From Synergistaceae bacterium (GTDB lineage: Bacteria; Synergistota; Synergistia; Synergistales; Aminobacteriaceae): a stretch of 33,438 bases of DNA. The notes beneath the pieces are model-generated. The model had not been told where the DNA came from. It did no database searches and was given only the letters and a program-made list of their open reading frames with translations. The position numbers and the translations under genes are program-made. The stretch covers positions 1-33,438 of the forward strand of contig JAFSKV010000035.1 in NCBI GenBank assembly GCA_017448795.1, written 5' to 3'. Positions 14,054 to 22,183 of this stretch are shown here, piece by piece; position 1 is the stretch's first letter; each line of letters begins with the position of its first letter.

Positions 14054-14205
14054 TAGTAACCCTTGCATCGTGTGAACTTGGCACGAGCATACCCGATTGG
14101 ATGAACGTCCCCCTGAATGATATAGTCCCCTGGGCAGAAAGTATCAGGGAGCATCAGGACGAGCAGACCCGGTATCTCAGGAAAAGCCGTAACGTAAGGA
14201 AGTGA
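13745..14205 (+). CDS. Frameshifted long tail chaperone (gpE+E'-type)
   Basis: If the ribosome slips -1 on T_TTT_TTC (13999-14005), reading continues from CGG at 14005 in the new frame to the stop at 14203-14205. The product has 153 aa: the first 87 shared, then 66 new ones. The new part contains 'LASCELGTSIPDWMNVPLND' and IVPWAESIREHQDE, the typical E'-like sequence in which a Trp-containing loop precedes a final helix. There is no separate ribosome site or good start for this part, which supports frameshifting. The stop is four bases before the tape measure ATG. Confidence 0.85.
13999..14005 (+). other. Slippery site T_TTT_TTC for -1 frameshift
   Basis: The zero-frame codons are AAT TTT TTC, giving the heptamer T TTT TTC (X XXY YYZ). 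The upstream and downstream frames encode the two halves of the expected E/E' chaperone pair, and the required shift is exactly -1. Confidence 0.85.
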
Positions 14206-14209
14206 GAAC

Positions 14210-16801
14210 ATGGCCAATGTATTAGAGTTTGCGCTGAATATGTCTATGCTGATGAGCGGAAATATAGTCAGCAGTTCCGCCAAAGCCTCGCAGGCATTAA
14301 CGGGGCTTGAGCAGAAGATGCAGGGCTTCCGTAAAATGGGGAGCCTGATGAGTGCGTTTCAGTCGCAGCAGTCGAAAGTAGAAGGTCTCCGTCAGAAGAT
14401 GGTAGCCGCGCGTGAGAAGGTAAGGCTGATGCGCGAGGAAATGCGCCGGACAGATCAGCCAACAGCGGCCATGCAGAAGAGATTTTCGCAGGCTCAGAAG
14501 GAAGCCGGGCTGCTTGGAGAACAGTTTCAGACACAGAGGAAAAAGCTAGCCGACCTGAACAGCGAGCTATTGCGGTCAGGTGTAAACACAAGCCGTCTCA
14601 TAAGTGAACAGAATAAACTAGCCGCCAATACGGACAAGGTGAAGGAAGCGCAGGAACGTTTAACGCGTGCGCAGAAAAGATATTCGTCATTGCGTGCGCA
14701 GGTTTTTGACTGGAACAACGTCAAGGGCGCATTCATTCAAGCGGCAGCGGCGGTTAAGGCAATAGAGGCGCCTGTGAGGCTAGCGGCTGACTTTGAGTCT
14801 GCAATGGCGCGTGTTAAGGCAGTAGGTTTCACAGACGGCCGGGACATGGAAGGGTTTAACCTGATGAGGGAGCAGGCGTTGAGGCTAGGGGCTGACACGA
14901 AATTTACGGCGGTAGAGGCAGCCCAAGCGCAGGAGAATTTGATACGCGCCGGTATGACCCCCCGTCAAGCAATGGATGCCATGACCGGGACGCTTAACAT
15001 GGCCGCGGCTGAAGGGTTAAGCATAGACGAAGCGTCGGCAATAATCGCAAAAGGGCTAGGAGGCATGAACCTTGAGGCGAAACTAGCCCCGCGTTATGCT
15101 GACGTTCTGGCCTACACGTCATCAATGAGCAACACGAACATCCGCGCGATATCCGAGGCAATGAAAGTAGCAGCCCCAGTAGCAGCATCCCAGAATATCC
15201 CATTGGAGAAAGTGGCAAGCTATATCGGAGTGTTAGCGAATAAAGGATTTGAGGAGTCGCAGGCAGGGAACGCGGTCTCGTCGGCCATATCTCGCCTGGC
15301 GACAAGAAGGGGCGACGTGGGCAAGACGCTTGACGCTCTCGGCATCCGTGTCATGACGAAATCGGGCGGTCTTGTGGAGCTTCCCAACATAATGCTGCAG
15401 TTGTCGAAGAAATTCGAGGGCATGGGAGAATTTCAGCAGATGGGCTACATGTCGAGGATATTCGGGCAGGAATACGGGAAGGAAATGCTCGCGTTCATGG
15501 CCGCAGTGAAGTCGGGCGAACAAGAGAAGCTGCAGACTGGGACATACGTCGAGTCCTTTGGATGGTCGGGTAAACAGGCAGATATAAATCTTGACACACT
15601 GAACGGTCAGATAGACATACTCAAATCCGCGTGGGACGGCCTGCGTATCACGATCGGCGAGACGTTTAGCCCCGTAATCCGCATTGGTGTTGAGACGCTC
15701 TCGTCGGGGCTGTCAAAAGTCAACGCTGTGATGAAAAGTTTCCCCAAAGTGTCAAAGGGAATCACGTGGCTTTTTGCGGGTGCGGCCATGAGCAAATCAA
15801 TAGCCGGGATAGCCGGGATAGCGAAGGCGTTAATCCAGTTACCATTTGCGAAAATCGCCCTCTGGAACGCCGAAAACGCCGCGGCCATAGCAGCAGGTAC
15901 AGGCAAGCTCGGCATAATGTCGCGTGTACTTTCCGGCATGGCGCATCCTATAGCAGCACTCAAGGCGGGCATCACCGGGCTGTTCTCGGTCATGTTGCAT
16001 CCTATAGCAGCACTCAAGGGCGCGCTGATGGGACTGTGGGGCTTAGTCTCAGCTCATCCTATAATCGCCCTCGGGACTCTCATAGCAGGCGGGATTGTTC
16101 TTGCCTACAATAAATGCGAGTGGTTTAGAAACTGGTGGGACTCGTGGACGCTCCCTGACGTTTTCGCGGTTCTTGTCGACTATGCTAACGCGGCTGTTAA
16201 TTACGTTAAAGCTCCGTTTGTTGACTTCTACAACTGGCTGACGGGACTCTTTGAGGGCTGGAATCCTTTCGCGGATGTCAAAGCTCCTGAGTTTGTGGAC
16301 GTGGGCAAGGTTCGCGTAAGCACGGGCGGAAGCATGCAGGTAACAAACGCTATGAGAGTACTCGGAGGAGACATGCCCCCTGGAATCAAGCCTCACGCTA
16401 AAGGCGGCATACTCACAACCCCTCACTTAGGCCTCGTAGCAGAAGCAGGGCCTGAGGCAATAATCCCATTGACCGACAAGACGCGGGCAGTTCCTCTCCT
16501 GATGCAGGCAATGAGTCTGTTAGGGATGAGCCTAAGCCCGGCCATGTCTTCACAGTCAGCAGGAATTACAGCACTGAAAGGAGCACCATCATATGAAATA
16601 CCCGGACAATCTTATAGAAGCGGTGATTTTACTGGGGCTGTTCACGCTGATAGCAGTTACGCGCCGGTAGTGAACATGACGGTGAACATAACGGGGGCAG
16701 AAGCGCAGGATTCGGAGAGCATAGCCGGGCGCATCAGGCAGGCAGTGATTGACGCGCTCGAAGAATTATCGGGATATAAGGAGCGTGTAGCTTATGCGTG
16801 A
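14210..16801 (+). CDS. Tail tape measure protein
   Basis: 863 aa, ATG behind GGAAGTGAGAAC. It sets tail length and is fed into the host at injection. Residues 25-170 are strongly coiled-coil (QQSKVEGLRQKMVAAREKVR). From about 185 to 460 comes a TP901-1-type core: FESAMARVKAVGF, LGADTKFTAVEAAQAQENL, and SNTNIRAISEAMKVAAPVA with the Q-x-x-x-GNA helix. From about 520 to 640 is a hydrophobic stretch with several possible membrane segments, including repeats of HPIAALK. The C-terminal third has a GGILTTPHLGLVAEAGPEAI motif, common in tape measures. Length suggests a tail of about 125-130 nm by the usual 0.15 nm per residue. Confidence 0.93.
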   Translation: MANVLEFALNMSMLMSGNIVSSSAKASQALTGLEQKMQGFRKMGSLMSAFQSQQSKVEGLRQKMVAAREKVRLMREEMRRTDQPTAAMQKRFSQAQKEAGLLGEQFQTQRKKLADLNSELLRSGVNTSRLISEQNKLAANTDKVKEAQERLTRAQKRYSSLRAQVFDWNNVKGAFIQAAAAVKAIEAPVRLAADFESAMARVKAVGFTDGRDMEGFNLMREQALRLGADTKFTAVEAAQAQENLIRAGMTPRQAMDAMTGTLNMAAAEGLSIDEASAIIAKGLGGMNLEAKLAPRYADVLAYTSSMSNTNIRAISEAMKVAAPVAASQNIPLEKVASYIGVLANKGFEESQAGNAVSSAISRLATRRGDVGKTLDALGIRVMTKSGGLVELPNIMLQLSKKFEGMGEFQQMGYMSRIFGQEYGKEMLAFMAAVKSGEQEKLQTGTYVESFGWSGKQADINLDTLNGQIDILKSAWDGLRITIGETFSPVIRIGVETLSSGLSKVNAVMKSFPKVSKGITWLFAGAAMSKSIAGIAGIAKALIQLPFAKIALWNAENAAAIAAGTGKLGIMSRVLSGMAHPIAALKAGITGLFSVMLHPIAALKGALMGLWGLVSAHPIIALGTLIAGGIVLAYNKCEWFRNWWDSWTLPDVFAVLVDYANAAVNYVKAPFVDFYNWLTGLFEGWNPFADVKAPEFVDVGKVRVSTGGSMQVTNAMRVLGGDMPPGIKPHAKGGILTTPHLGLVAEAGPEAIIPLTDKTRAVPLLMQAMSLLGMSLSPAMSSQSAGITALKGAPSYEIPGQSYRSGDFTGAVHADSSYAPVVNMTVNITGAEAQDSESIAGRIRQAVIDALEELSGYKERVAYA
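15943..16019 (+). repeat. Exact 23-bp repeat, 54-bp spacing, in tape measure
   Basis: A 23-base block starting GCATCCTATAGCAGCACT occurs at 15943-15965 and 15997-16019. It encodes HPIAALK twice and a third diverged copy (HPIIAL) follows at about 16054. It lies in the hydrophobic, membrane-interacting part; exact identity suggests recent duplication. Confidence 0.85.
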
Positions 16802-17009
16802 GTATATGACAATGTCGGGAGACAGGTGGGACTTGATAGCGTACCGTCTTTATCCTGACTCAGGAAGGGAGCGTAACATGAGCCGTCTTATCATGGCCAA
16901 TTCTGATTATGTAGGGGTTGTGATATTCCCGGCGGGCGTGAAGCTGAATGTCCCTGATGAAGTAGTGAGGTCAGCAAAGATAATTCCACCTTGGAGGAGG
17001 GGATCGTGA
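16794..17009 (+). CDS. Tail protein X (P2 gpX, LysM-like)
   Basis: 71 aa, overlapping the tape measure by eight bases. The sequence (MTMSGDRWDLIAYRLYP, then LIMANSDY and IFPAGVKLNVPD) is the compact LysM-like fold of gpX: a 'G-D-R-W-D' start, an aromatic helix, A-N, and a final P-AG-x-L-x-V-P. It is a small baseplate or peptidoglycan-binding tail component. Followed with one-base overlap by the holin gene. Confidence 0.88.
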   Translation: MREYMTMSGDRWDLIAYRLYPDSGRERNMSRLIMANSDYVGVVIFPAGVKLNVPDEVVRSAKIIPPWRRGS

Positions 17010-17338
17010 TGGAAGATGTAATTTCACGGGTTGAGTCAGAAGTCGAGTCGATAATATACGTTGTGGGAATGGCTGTTGTTGGAGGGCTTGCCAGTTTCTT
17101 CAAGAACGACGACGGGCATCCGAACTGGGGTAGGATACTCGCGGCGGTAATAACGTCTGCCTTCAGCGGGTTATTGTCGTATGAAATCACGTACGCGATG
17201 GGATTCGATATCCACATTCAAAGCGTTGTTGCGGGAATTTCGGGTTACGGCGGGGGGACTATGTTAGATGAGGCCATGCAGAAGTTGCACGATATTATCA
17301 TGAAGCATGCGGATGACAAATTCGGCGGCAAGAAGTAA
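17009..17338 (+). CDS. Putative holin (LydA / holin superfamily III type)
   Basis: 109 aa from the ATG at 17009 overlapping the gpX stop (TGATG), with GGAGGAGG upstream; in-frame starts farther up would lie in the ribosome site. The sequence has hydrophobic segments IIYVVGMAVVGGLASFF, ILAAVITSAFSGLLSYEITYA and VVAGISGYGGGTML separated by short charged turns (KNDDGHPNWGR). The 'GRILAAVITSAFSG' and 'ISGYGGGTMLDEAM' blocks match the LydA-type holin style. It would permeabilise the inner membrane to release an endolysin. No endolysin gene is adjacent or recognisable in the window. Confidence 0.72.
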   Translation: MEDVISRVESEVESIIYVVGMAVVGGLASFFKNDDGHPNWGRILAAVITSAFSGLLSYEITYAMGFDIHIQSVVAGISGYGGGTMLDEAMQKLHDIIMKHADDKFGGKK

Positions 17339-17350
17339 GGCCAATGCTTA

Positions 17351-17668
17351 TTATCCTTTCATGGCCGCCCATATCTGCACAACGGCTATGGCTAGGGCAC
17401 TGAGTGTTACAGTGATGCCCGCGACTGTCCACACTTTTGACCACACGCCAGACACAGCGGCCTTGATGTCGTTCATCGTGTCAATTATGCCGTCAATCCT
17501 GGCGTTCATGGCCTTCACTTCGCCGCGTATTTCGGCAATTTGCGCCTGGCAGCGTGCCTCGCTTGCCTCCTCTTTGGCCTCTATCCGGGCTATGTTGGCT
17601 TTCGTAAACTCCTCCATGCGCCTCAATGTCTCATGGAACTCACTGCGTGTTACATACTCTTCACTCAT
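17351..17668 (-). CDS. Antisense coiled-coil/TM protein (MxEEYV type)
   Basis: 105-aa leftward gene between the holin and gpD genes. It begins MSEEYVTRSEFHETLRRMEE, resembling the start of the protein at 13318-13518; the middle is a long charged coiled coil (about residues 12-85, with Ala/Glu/Arg heptads) and the end is one membrane segment (VAGITVTLSALAIAVVQIWAA) followed by MKG. The XhlA-like arrangement of cytoplasmic coil plus C-terminal anchor suggests a lysis accessory or a membrane-tethered phage protein. The ribosome site is weak (AAAGAG). A TATAAT promoter lies 33 bases upstream in the start region of gpD. Function unproven. Confidence 0.65.
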   Translation of the reverse strand: MSEEYVTRSEFHETLRRMEEFTKANIARIEAKEEASEARCQAQIAEIRGEVKAMNARIDGIIDTMNDIKAAVSGVWSKVWTVAGITVTLSALAIAVVQIWAAMKG

Positions 17669-17694
17669 AGCAATTCACTCTTTTACGTTGGGAT

Positions 17695-18786
17695 GTGATT
17701 ATTATAGCCCTGGTAAATATCGTATACGAAGGCAAGGATATTACACGCGACATTGCCCCCTTCATCACCGCGTTTACTTTCACTGACAACTCCGGAGGCC
17801 AGTCCGACGACATTTCATTAACCCTTCAGGACAGGGGCTCGTTATGGCTCAATGATTGGACACCGTCAAAAGGTGATACAATACAGGCTGCAATCGTAGG
17901 AGATGTTGCCTCTCTGAGATGCGGGGCGTTTGAAACCGATGAAATATCTTACTCAATGCCCCCTCATATACTCACGATAAAAGCCGTTTCTTGTGCAGTC
18001 CGCAAAAATTCCCGGTGGGAAAATCATAACCGTTCATGGGAAAATACTACCCTCCATGAAATCGCCTCTGATATAGCACAGTCAGCAGGCCTCTCACTGT
18101 TCTATGACGCTGAGGACTTCCCAGTCGACAGACGCGAACAGACTCACACCGCAGATTTACCCTTCATCGAGGAGCTTTGCAGGTCTTACGGGCTCAGTGT
18201 CAAAGTCTCAGACGAAAAGCTAATCATATTCAGCGAGGAAGATTATTCCGGGCATGACGCGCAGCTCATAATCACGCCCGATGATACCCGCCTCATCAGC
18301 GCGCGGTTCACGTCAAAGTCAGCCGAAATTTTCAGAAAGGCTCATGTCAGATATCATCACCCCGTCAAAGATGAAGTATATGAAGCCGAATACGAGGACG
18401 AATGCACCGAAGGAAGCGGGCGCGAGCTTGAAGTGTATGAACGCGTCGACTCGAATGAGCAGGCACTCTCAGTCGCAAAAGGGACTCTTTCACGTGTCAA
18501 CAGCAGGGAAATCACGGCCTCCCTGACGCTCAAAGGAAGCCCCGATTTCTGCGCAGGCGTGAACGTTATGCTTGACGGCTTCGGCATGTTCAGCGGGAAA
18601 TATTTCATCGACAAAGCGTCTCATTCAGCCGGAATTTCCGGGTGGACAGTCTCACTTAGTCTCAAAATGGGCGGGGAAGCCAAGAAATCCGTCAAGAAGT
18701 ACAAGGCACATTCACGGGTAAAAGTCCCAACGTCAACCGCATCACAGGGGGGGGTTCTTCTTGCTGACGACTCAGAAGGATACTGA
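17695..18786 (+). CDS. Baseplate hub protein (P2 late control gpD family)
   Basis: 363 aa from a GTG at 17695; an exact start is uncertain because no strong ribosome site is visible. The family motif near the N-terminus is LVNIVYEGKDITRDIAPFIT followed by SDDISLTLQDRGSLWLNDW, diagnostic of gpD-like hub proteins. A LysM-like region (LHEIASDIAQSAGLSLFYD) and a 'PFIEELCRSYGLSVKVSDEK' block follow. It forms the trimeric hub at the tail tip with gpV. The C-terminus is Lys/Ser-rich. It overlaps gpV by 26 bases. Confidence 0.92.
   Translation: MIIIALVNIVYEGKDITRDIAPFITAFTFTDNSGGQSDDISLTLQDRGSLWLNDWTPSKGDTIQAAIVGDVASLRCGAFETDEISYSMPPHILTIKAVSCAVRKNSRWENHNRSWENTTLHEIASDIAQSAGLSLFYDAEDFPVDRREQTHTADLPFIEELCRSYGLSVKVSDEKLIIFSEEDYSGHDAQLIITPDDTRLISARFTSKSAEIFRKAHVRYHHPVKDEVYEAEYEDECTEGSGRELEVYERVDSNEQALSVAKGTLSRVNSREITASLTLKGSPDFCAGVNVMLDGFGMFSGKYFIDKASHSAGISGWTVSLSLKMGGEAKKSVKKYKAHSRVKVPTSTASQGGVLLADDSEGY
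17701..17706 (-). promoter_or_regulatory. Leftward TATAAT box for the second antisense gene
   Basis: A perfect TATAAT on the leftward strand (17706-17701) would start transcription near 17694, giving a 26-base leader before the ATG at 17668. It overlaps the first codons of the rightward gpD gene. The -35 match is poor (TCGTAT at 17 bases). Confidence 0.5.
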
Positions 18787-19372
18787 GGGGCTGTTACGTT
18801 TCGGCCATGTCTCGGAATATGACGCTAAAAGGCACATGGGGCGCGTTTCATTTCCTGCTACTGGGACTGATTCGGGCTGGCTTCCTGTCCTTGTCTCATT
18901 CTCCAACGGCAACAGGTGCGAGGCTCATATCGACATAGGGACTCACGTGGCGTGCGTCATGTCCGGCGAAGGCTCGGAGCTAGGCGTGATACTCGGCGCG
19001 TTCTATGACGACAACAATTCTGCTCCTGACGGCGATATGAATATTTGGCGTACCCGGTTTGCTGACGGTACAGAAATCTTCTATGACAGACAGTCTCACA
19101 CTCTCACGGCTGACTGCACAGGGGATGTTGAGATTATTTCAGGGGGCAACACTGACATTCAGGCGGGGGGGAACGTCTCCATCACAGCGGGTAACTTCTC
19201 GATAACCTACAAGAGCGGGGACTCGTCTTTGGGCATTTCGTCGCCGGGCAAGATTAATATTTTTTCGGCTGACAGTATGGACATGAAGACGATGAAGGAT
19301 TTCACGCTCAGGGTTGCGGGGGATATTGACATGAAGGGAAGGCATGTAACTATTGAGGAGGGCTTGATTTGA
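18761..19372 (+). CDS. Baseplate spike protein (P2 gpV family)
   Basis: 203 aa from a TTG at 18761 that overlaps gpD. The N-terminal part is an OB-fold-like domain (LRFGHVSEYDAKRHMGRVSF, VACVMSGEGSELGVILGAFY), then a repetitive beta stretch near residues 130-190 (DVEIISGGNTDIQAGGNVSI and DMKTMKDFTLRVAGDIDMKG), the triangular beta-helix needle of gpV spikes. It pierces the outer membrane at the start of injection. No metal-binding HxH tip is seen at the C-terminus, which ends MKGRHVTIEEGLI. Confidence 0.88.
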   Translation: MLTTQKDTEGLLRFGHVSEYDAKRHMGRVSFPATGTDSGWLPVLVSFSNGNRCEAHIDIGTHVACVMSGEGSELGVILGAFYDDNNSAPDGDMNIWRTRFADGTEIFYDRQSHTLTADCTGDVEIISGGNTDIQAGGNVSITAGNFSITYKSGDSSLGISSPGKINIFSADSMDMKTMKDFTLRVAGDIDMKGRHVTIEEGLI

Positions 19373-19770
19373 CCGGGTCAATAGGGTCTATCACGTTTGT
19401 AGCATCAGAGAATTTCACACGGACTTTCACGGGTCTCAAGTTTTCGCGCAAAGCCTCATACACGGAGCATAAGATCATCGGGCGGTCAGGCTTAGCTGAA
19501 TTTACGGGAAATGACGCGGCTACATGTTCACTCAGCGTGAATTTCAGGGCTCAGGACGGGCTTAATCCCACAAAAGAGCTCACAGAATTACGCGACCTTA
19601 TGACCAATCACGAGCCTGTACCCTTTGTGCTTGCAGGCGAGGTTATGGGACGGGGGCTATGGGTCGTCGAAAGCGTGAACACTGACATTGAGATTGTCGA
19701 CAGCGGGGGGTTCATACTGTCAGCAAAAGCCGACATATCACTTAAGGAGTATCTCGATGAAGGAGTATGA
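19369..19770 (+). CDS. Tail protein U (P2 gpU family)
   Basis: 133 aa starting at TTG/ATG-type start overlapping the gpV stop by four bases. Its sequence (KASYTEHKIIGRSGLAEFTG, then LSVNFRAQDGLNPTKELTEL and GLWVVESVNTDIEIVD) matches the gpU layout: an 'EH-II-G-P-LE' strand pair, 'G-x-NP-x-E-x-x-x-L' helix, a 'W-V-IES' strand and a final 'LKEY'. In P2, gpU is part of the tail-baseplate assembly. Order V-U-W-J-I is a little different from P2 but frequent in hybrid phages. Confidence 0.85.
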   Translation: MTGSIGSITFVASENFTRTFTGLKFSRKASYTEHKIIGRSGLAEFTGNDAATCSLSVNFRAQDGLNPTKELTELRDLMTNHEPVPFVLAGEVMGRGLWVVESVNTDIEIVDSGGFILSAKADISLKEYLDEGV

Positions 19771-20086
19771 GCTTGTCATTCCTGCTAACGGGGGAAACTG
19801 TGTTGACTTTTCGCCCCCTTCTGTGCGCGCTGAAATCCTCCAGAATATACGCACCATCATCACAACCCCTAAGTATTCCGTGCCGTTGTTCCGTGAATTT
19901 GGGCTTGATGAAACCCTCACAGACTCGCCCATGAATATAGCAGGGTCAAAGCTGAAGAGCGATATAATCATGGCCGTAAGAAAGTATGAACCCAGAGCTT
20001 CAGTTACACACATTGAGATTGTCCCGGACAATAACGGAAGATTAGCATTCCGTCTCAGAATCAGGATACCATCACAGGAAGGATAA
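19757..20086 (+). CDS. Baseplate protein W (gpW/gp25-like)
   Basis: 109 aa from the ATG at 19757 with AAGGAG seven bases upstream; an in-frame ATG at 19688 lies inside gpU and lacks a ribosome site. The family block 'EILQNIRTIITTPKYSVPLF' then 'REFGLDETLTDSP' is the gp25/W signature (I-x-x-IL-TP-G-x-R-x-x-P-x-x-G). A lysozyme-like role is historic for gp25; in contractile tails it forms the wedge. It ends four bases before gpJ. Confidence 0.92.
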   Translation: MKEYELVIPANGGNCVDFSPPSVRAEILQNIRTIITTPKYSVPLFREFGLDETLTDSPMNIAGSKLKSDIIMAVRKYEPRASVTHIEIVPDNNGRLAFRLRIRIPSQEG

Positions 20087-20090
20087 CAGC

Positions 20091-20942
20091 ATGAAGAAAT
20101 CTGACTTATTCCCCGCGCTCCCTGATATAAATTTTACCGACAAAGACCCGGAGTCCGTCAAAGCAGAGATAATTTCCGCCTATGAGTCCGCATCAGGAAG
20201 GACGCTCTCAGTGTCAGACCCGGTATATCTGTTCCTGTTGACTGTGGCAAGCGTCATCATTCAGCAGCGTAACATCATAGACATAGCAGCAAAGAACAAC
20301 CTGATAGCCTACGCAGAAGGGGCTTATCTCGACCATATAGGCGCATTGCTCGGAGTTACACGCCTTGATGACGAGCCCGACGAGTCTTTTCGCGGACGCA
20401 TCTACATTGCCCCCGAATCTTTCAGCGTCGCAGGACCCTCTAAAGCCTATGAGTTCCACGCTAAGAAAGCTCATCCTGATATTCTCGATGTCAAGATTCT
20501 CACTCCTCCTGACACTGAACCGGGACATGTCGAAATTTACCCCCTCATGAAGGGCGGTCTCTTACCGTCAGCAGAAATCATTGATGCCGTCTTCATGGCT
20601 TGCTCTGATGACACAGTCAGGCCTGATACTGATTATGTCGAAGCAAAATGCCCGGAGGCTGTCAGTTTTGACGTGAATATTACGTTCTGGATTAACGCGG
20701 AATTGTCGGCTTTGTCCGCGAATATTCAGGTTGCAGTGAATGAAGCCGCTGATGCGTGGGTATTGTGGCAGAAATCGGAGCTAGGACGCGATATTAACCC
20801 GTCGGAACTCGTCAGGCGCATCATCAACGCGGGGGCTAAAAGGTGCACGGTTTCATCTCCAAGTTTCACGAGGCTCAAAAACTCACAGGTTGGTATTGCA
20901 CGGAATGTTAGTGTAAATTATGGCGGTCTCGAAGAAAGTTAG
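20091..20942 (+). CDS. Baseplate wedge protein J
   Basis: 283 aa, ATG behind GGAAGGATAACAGC. Family features: YLFLLTVASVIIQQRNIIDI near 44-63, 'NLIAYAEGAYLDHIGALLGV' near 67-88, 'PDESFRGRIYIAPESFSVAG' near 96-115, then HVEIYPLMKGGLLPSAEII. This is the P2 gpJ / Mu gp47 baseplate protein that forms the wedges with W and I. Intact. Confidence 0.94.
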   Translation: MKKSDLFPALPDINFTDKDPESVKAEIISAYESASGRTLSVSDPVYLFLLTVASVIIQQRNIIDIAAKNNLIAYAEGAYLDHIGALLGVTRLDDEPDESFRGRIYIAPESFSVAGPSKAYEFHAKKAHPDILDVKILTPPDTEPGHVEIYPLMKGGLLPSAEIIDAVFMACSDDTVRPDTDYVEAKCPEAVSFDVNITFWINAELSALSANIQVAVNEAADAWVLWQKSELGRDINPSELVRRIINAGAKRCTVSSPSFTRLKNSQVGIARNVSVNYGGLEES

Positions 20943-20980
20943 CCACATGCCGCCGCTTTAACACAAAAGGAGGCCTCATC

Positions 20981-21895
20981 ATGGCCGGTATTCTCACATC
21001 ATCACTTGCTGACATCACACCCCGCAATCTCGCGAATGACCCGGAAATCTCACGCATCATCACAGCCTTAGACCCTCACATTTCAGCACTCTCACTTGAC
21101 AGTTACATTCCCGCTTTTCTTGCTGACATTGACACACTCCCCGATGAAATACTCGACGCTTTAGCCGTCCAGTTCCACGCCGATTTTTACGGCCTCGCCT
21201 CTGATACGGCCATGAAACGCGAAATCATAAAGTCGTCACTCACATGGCACATGAAGAAGGGCACTAAGTCAGCCATAATTTCAGCACTATCTTCACTGGG
21301 CATTGAGGCAGAATTTATCCCTTGGTGGGATTATGACGGTCAGCCCTACACTTTCAGGCTTAACGCGGAAATCAGGCGGGGGTTCTCGCGCATCAGGCAC
21401 AGCGACGACATCACGCGCATCATCACAAGAGCCGTCAACGAGTCTAAGTCTGCACGCTCCTACATGGAGAAGCTGAATACCAGTCTCACGCTCACTGAAA
21501 ATCTCCCGGTCATGGCCGGAAAAGTCTTCCATATTACGGCCGATATAAGCACGCTCCTTCCAGTCCCAAAAGCTCCCGAAATGCCCCCTCTTTATTGGGC
21601 AGGTATCACGGCATCACAGGCAGATATTACACTTAATCCTCATTATGAGCGTAAAATCATCACTGATATTCACACGGCTTTAATCTCACAAGAAAACTGG
21701 GATAATAATATAGGAGTTGACTTAGGCATTATGCAGGAATTACTGCTACAATTTGAGCAAAGAATTTTCTCACGCATTGACGATATGGAGTTACATATTA
21801 ACGCGAAACTTGACTCTGAATCACGCAGGCTTGACGCAAAAATTGACTCCGTTATCGAACAGCTGAGATGGAAAGGATTTGATGAAGAACTATGA
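20981..21895 (+). CDS. Tail protein I with a long coiled-coil C-terminus
   Basis: 304 aa, AAAGGAGG nine bases before the ATG. The N-terminal 190 residues are gpI-like: IPAFLADIDTLPDEILDALA near 43-62, 'VQFHADFYGLASDTAMKREI' near 63-82, 'MKKGTKSAIISALSSLGIEA' near 90-110. P2 gpI is about 176 aa; here the remaining 110 residues add a Pro-rich linker (PVPKAPEMPPLYWAG) and a predicted coiled coil (QFEQRIFSRIDDMELHINAK then LDSESRRLDAKIDSVIEQL). The extension may recruit the fibre adaptor. Overlaps the next gene by four bases (ATGA). Confidence 0.88.
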   Translation: MAGILTSSLADITPRNLANDPEISRIITALDPHISALSLDSYIPAFLADIDTLPDEILDALAVQFHADFYGLASDTAMKREIIKSSLTWHMKKGTKSAIISALSSLGIEAEFIPWWDYDGQPYTFRLNAEIRRGFSRIRHSDDITRIITRAVNESKSARSYMEKLNTSLTLTENLPVMAGKVFHITADISTLLPVPKAPEMPPLYWAGITASQADITLNPHYERKIITDIHTALISQENWDNNIGVDLGIMQELLLQFEQRIFSRIDDMELHINAKLDSESRRLDAKIDSVIEQLRWKGFDEEL

Positions 21896-22182
21896 CGCAA
21901 GAGACTCAAGGCTGGTGGTTCGTCCATGATCCAAACGAAGACGGCAAAATTTTCGCCGTGGAATCTATAGACCAAGAGGCAGGGTCTAACATCAAGACAA
22001 TCAAGCATGTAGGCACATTCAACAACAAGGAGGATGCTCTTCTTTGCGCATTCGCCCCCACGTATAAGCGACTCCTTCAAAAGGCACTCGAAATTTTCCC
22101 GGACGACAGAGACCACAAAAACGGAAAAGCATACTGGTTCGACGAAGTCCGCGCCTCACTCCAGTATTCCACACCGTTCTAA
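21892..22182 (+). CDS. Small unknown protein between gpI and the fibre gene
   Basis: 96 aa, start ATG coupled to the gpI stop. Sequence is soluble and acidic with many aromatic residues: GWWFVHDPNEDGKIFAVESI, 'TFNNKEDALLCAFAPTYKRL', 'KAYWFDEVRASLQYSTPF'. No family recognised. Location between the tail tip protein and the fibre suggests a fibre chaperone or adaptor, as small genes after gpI often are, but nothing in the sequence proves it. Confidence 0.75.
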   Translation: MTQETQGWWFVHDPNEDGKIFAVESIDQEAGSNIKTIKHVGTFNNKEDALLCAFAPTYKRLLQKALEIFPDDRDHKNGKAYWFDEVRASLQYSTPF

Positions 22183-22183
22183 C

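Noticed and set aside
17307-17786. Rightward 159-aa frame opposite the second antisense gene
   Set aside because: It is the complement of the leftward coiled-coil gene and overlaps holin and gpD ends; no ribosome site or family resemblance.
22034-22183. N-terminal extension of the collar-fibre protein
   Set aside because: It overlaps the upstream 96-aa gene in another frame, lacks a ribosome site and the known family begins at the MGMILTDKG start.
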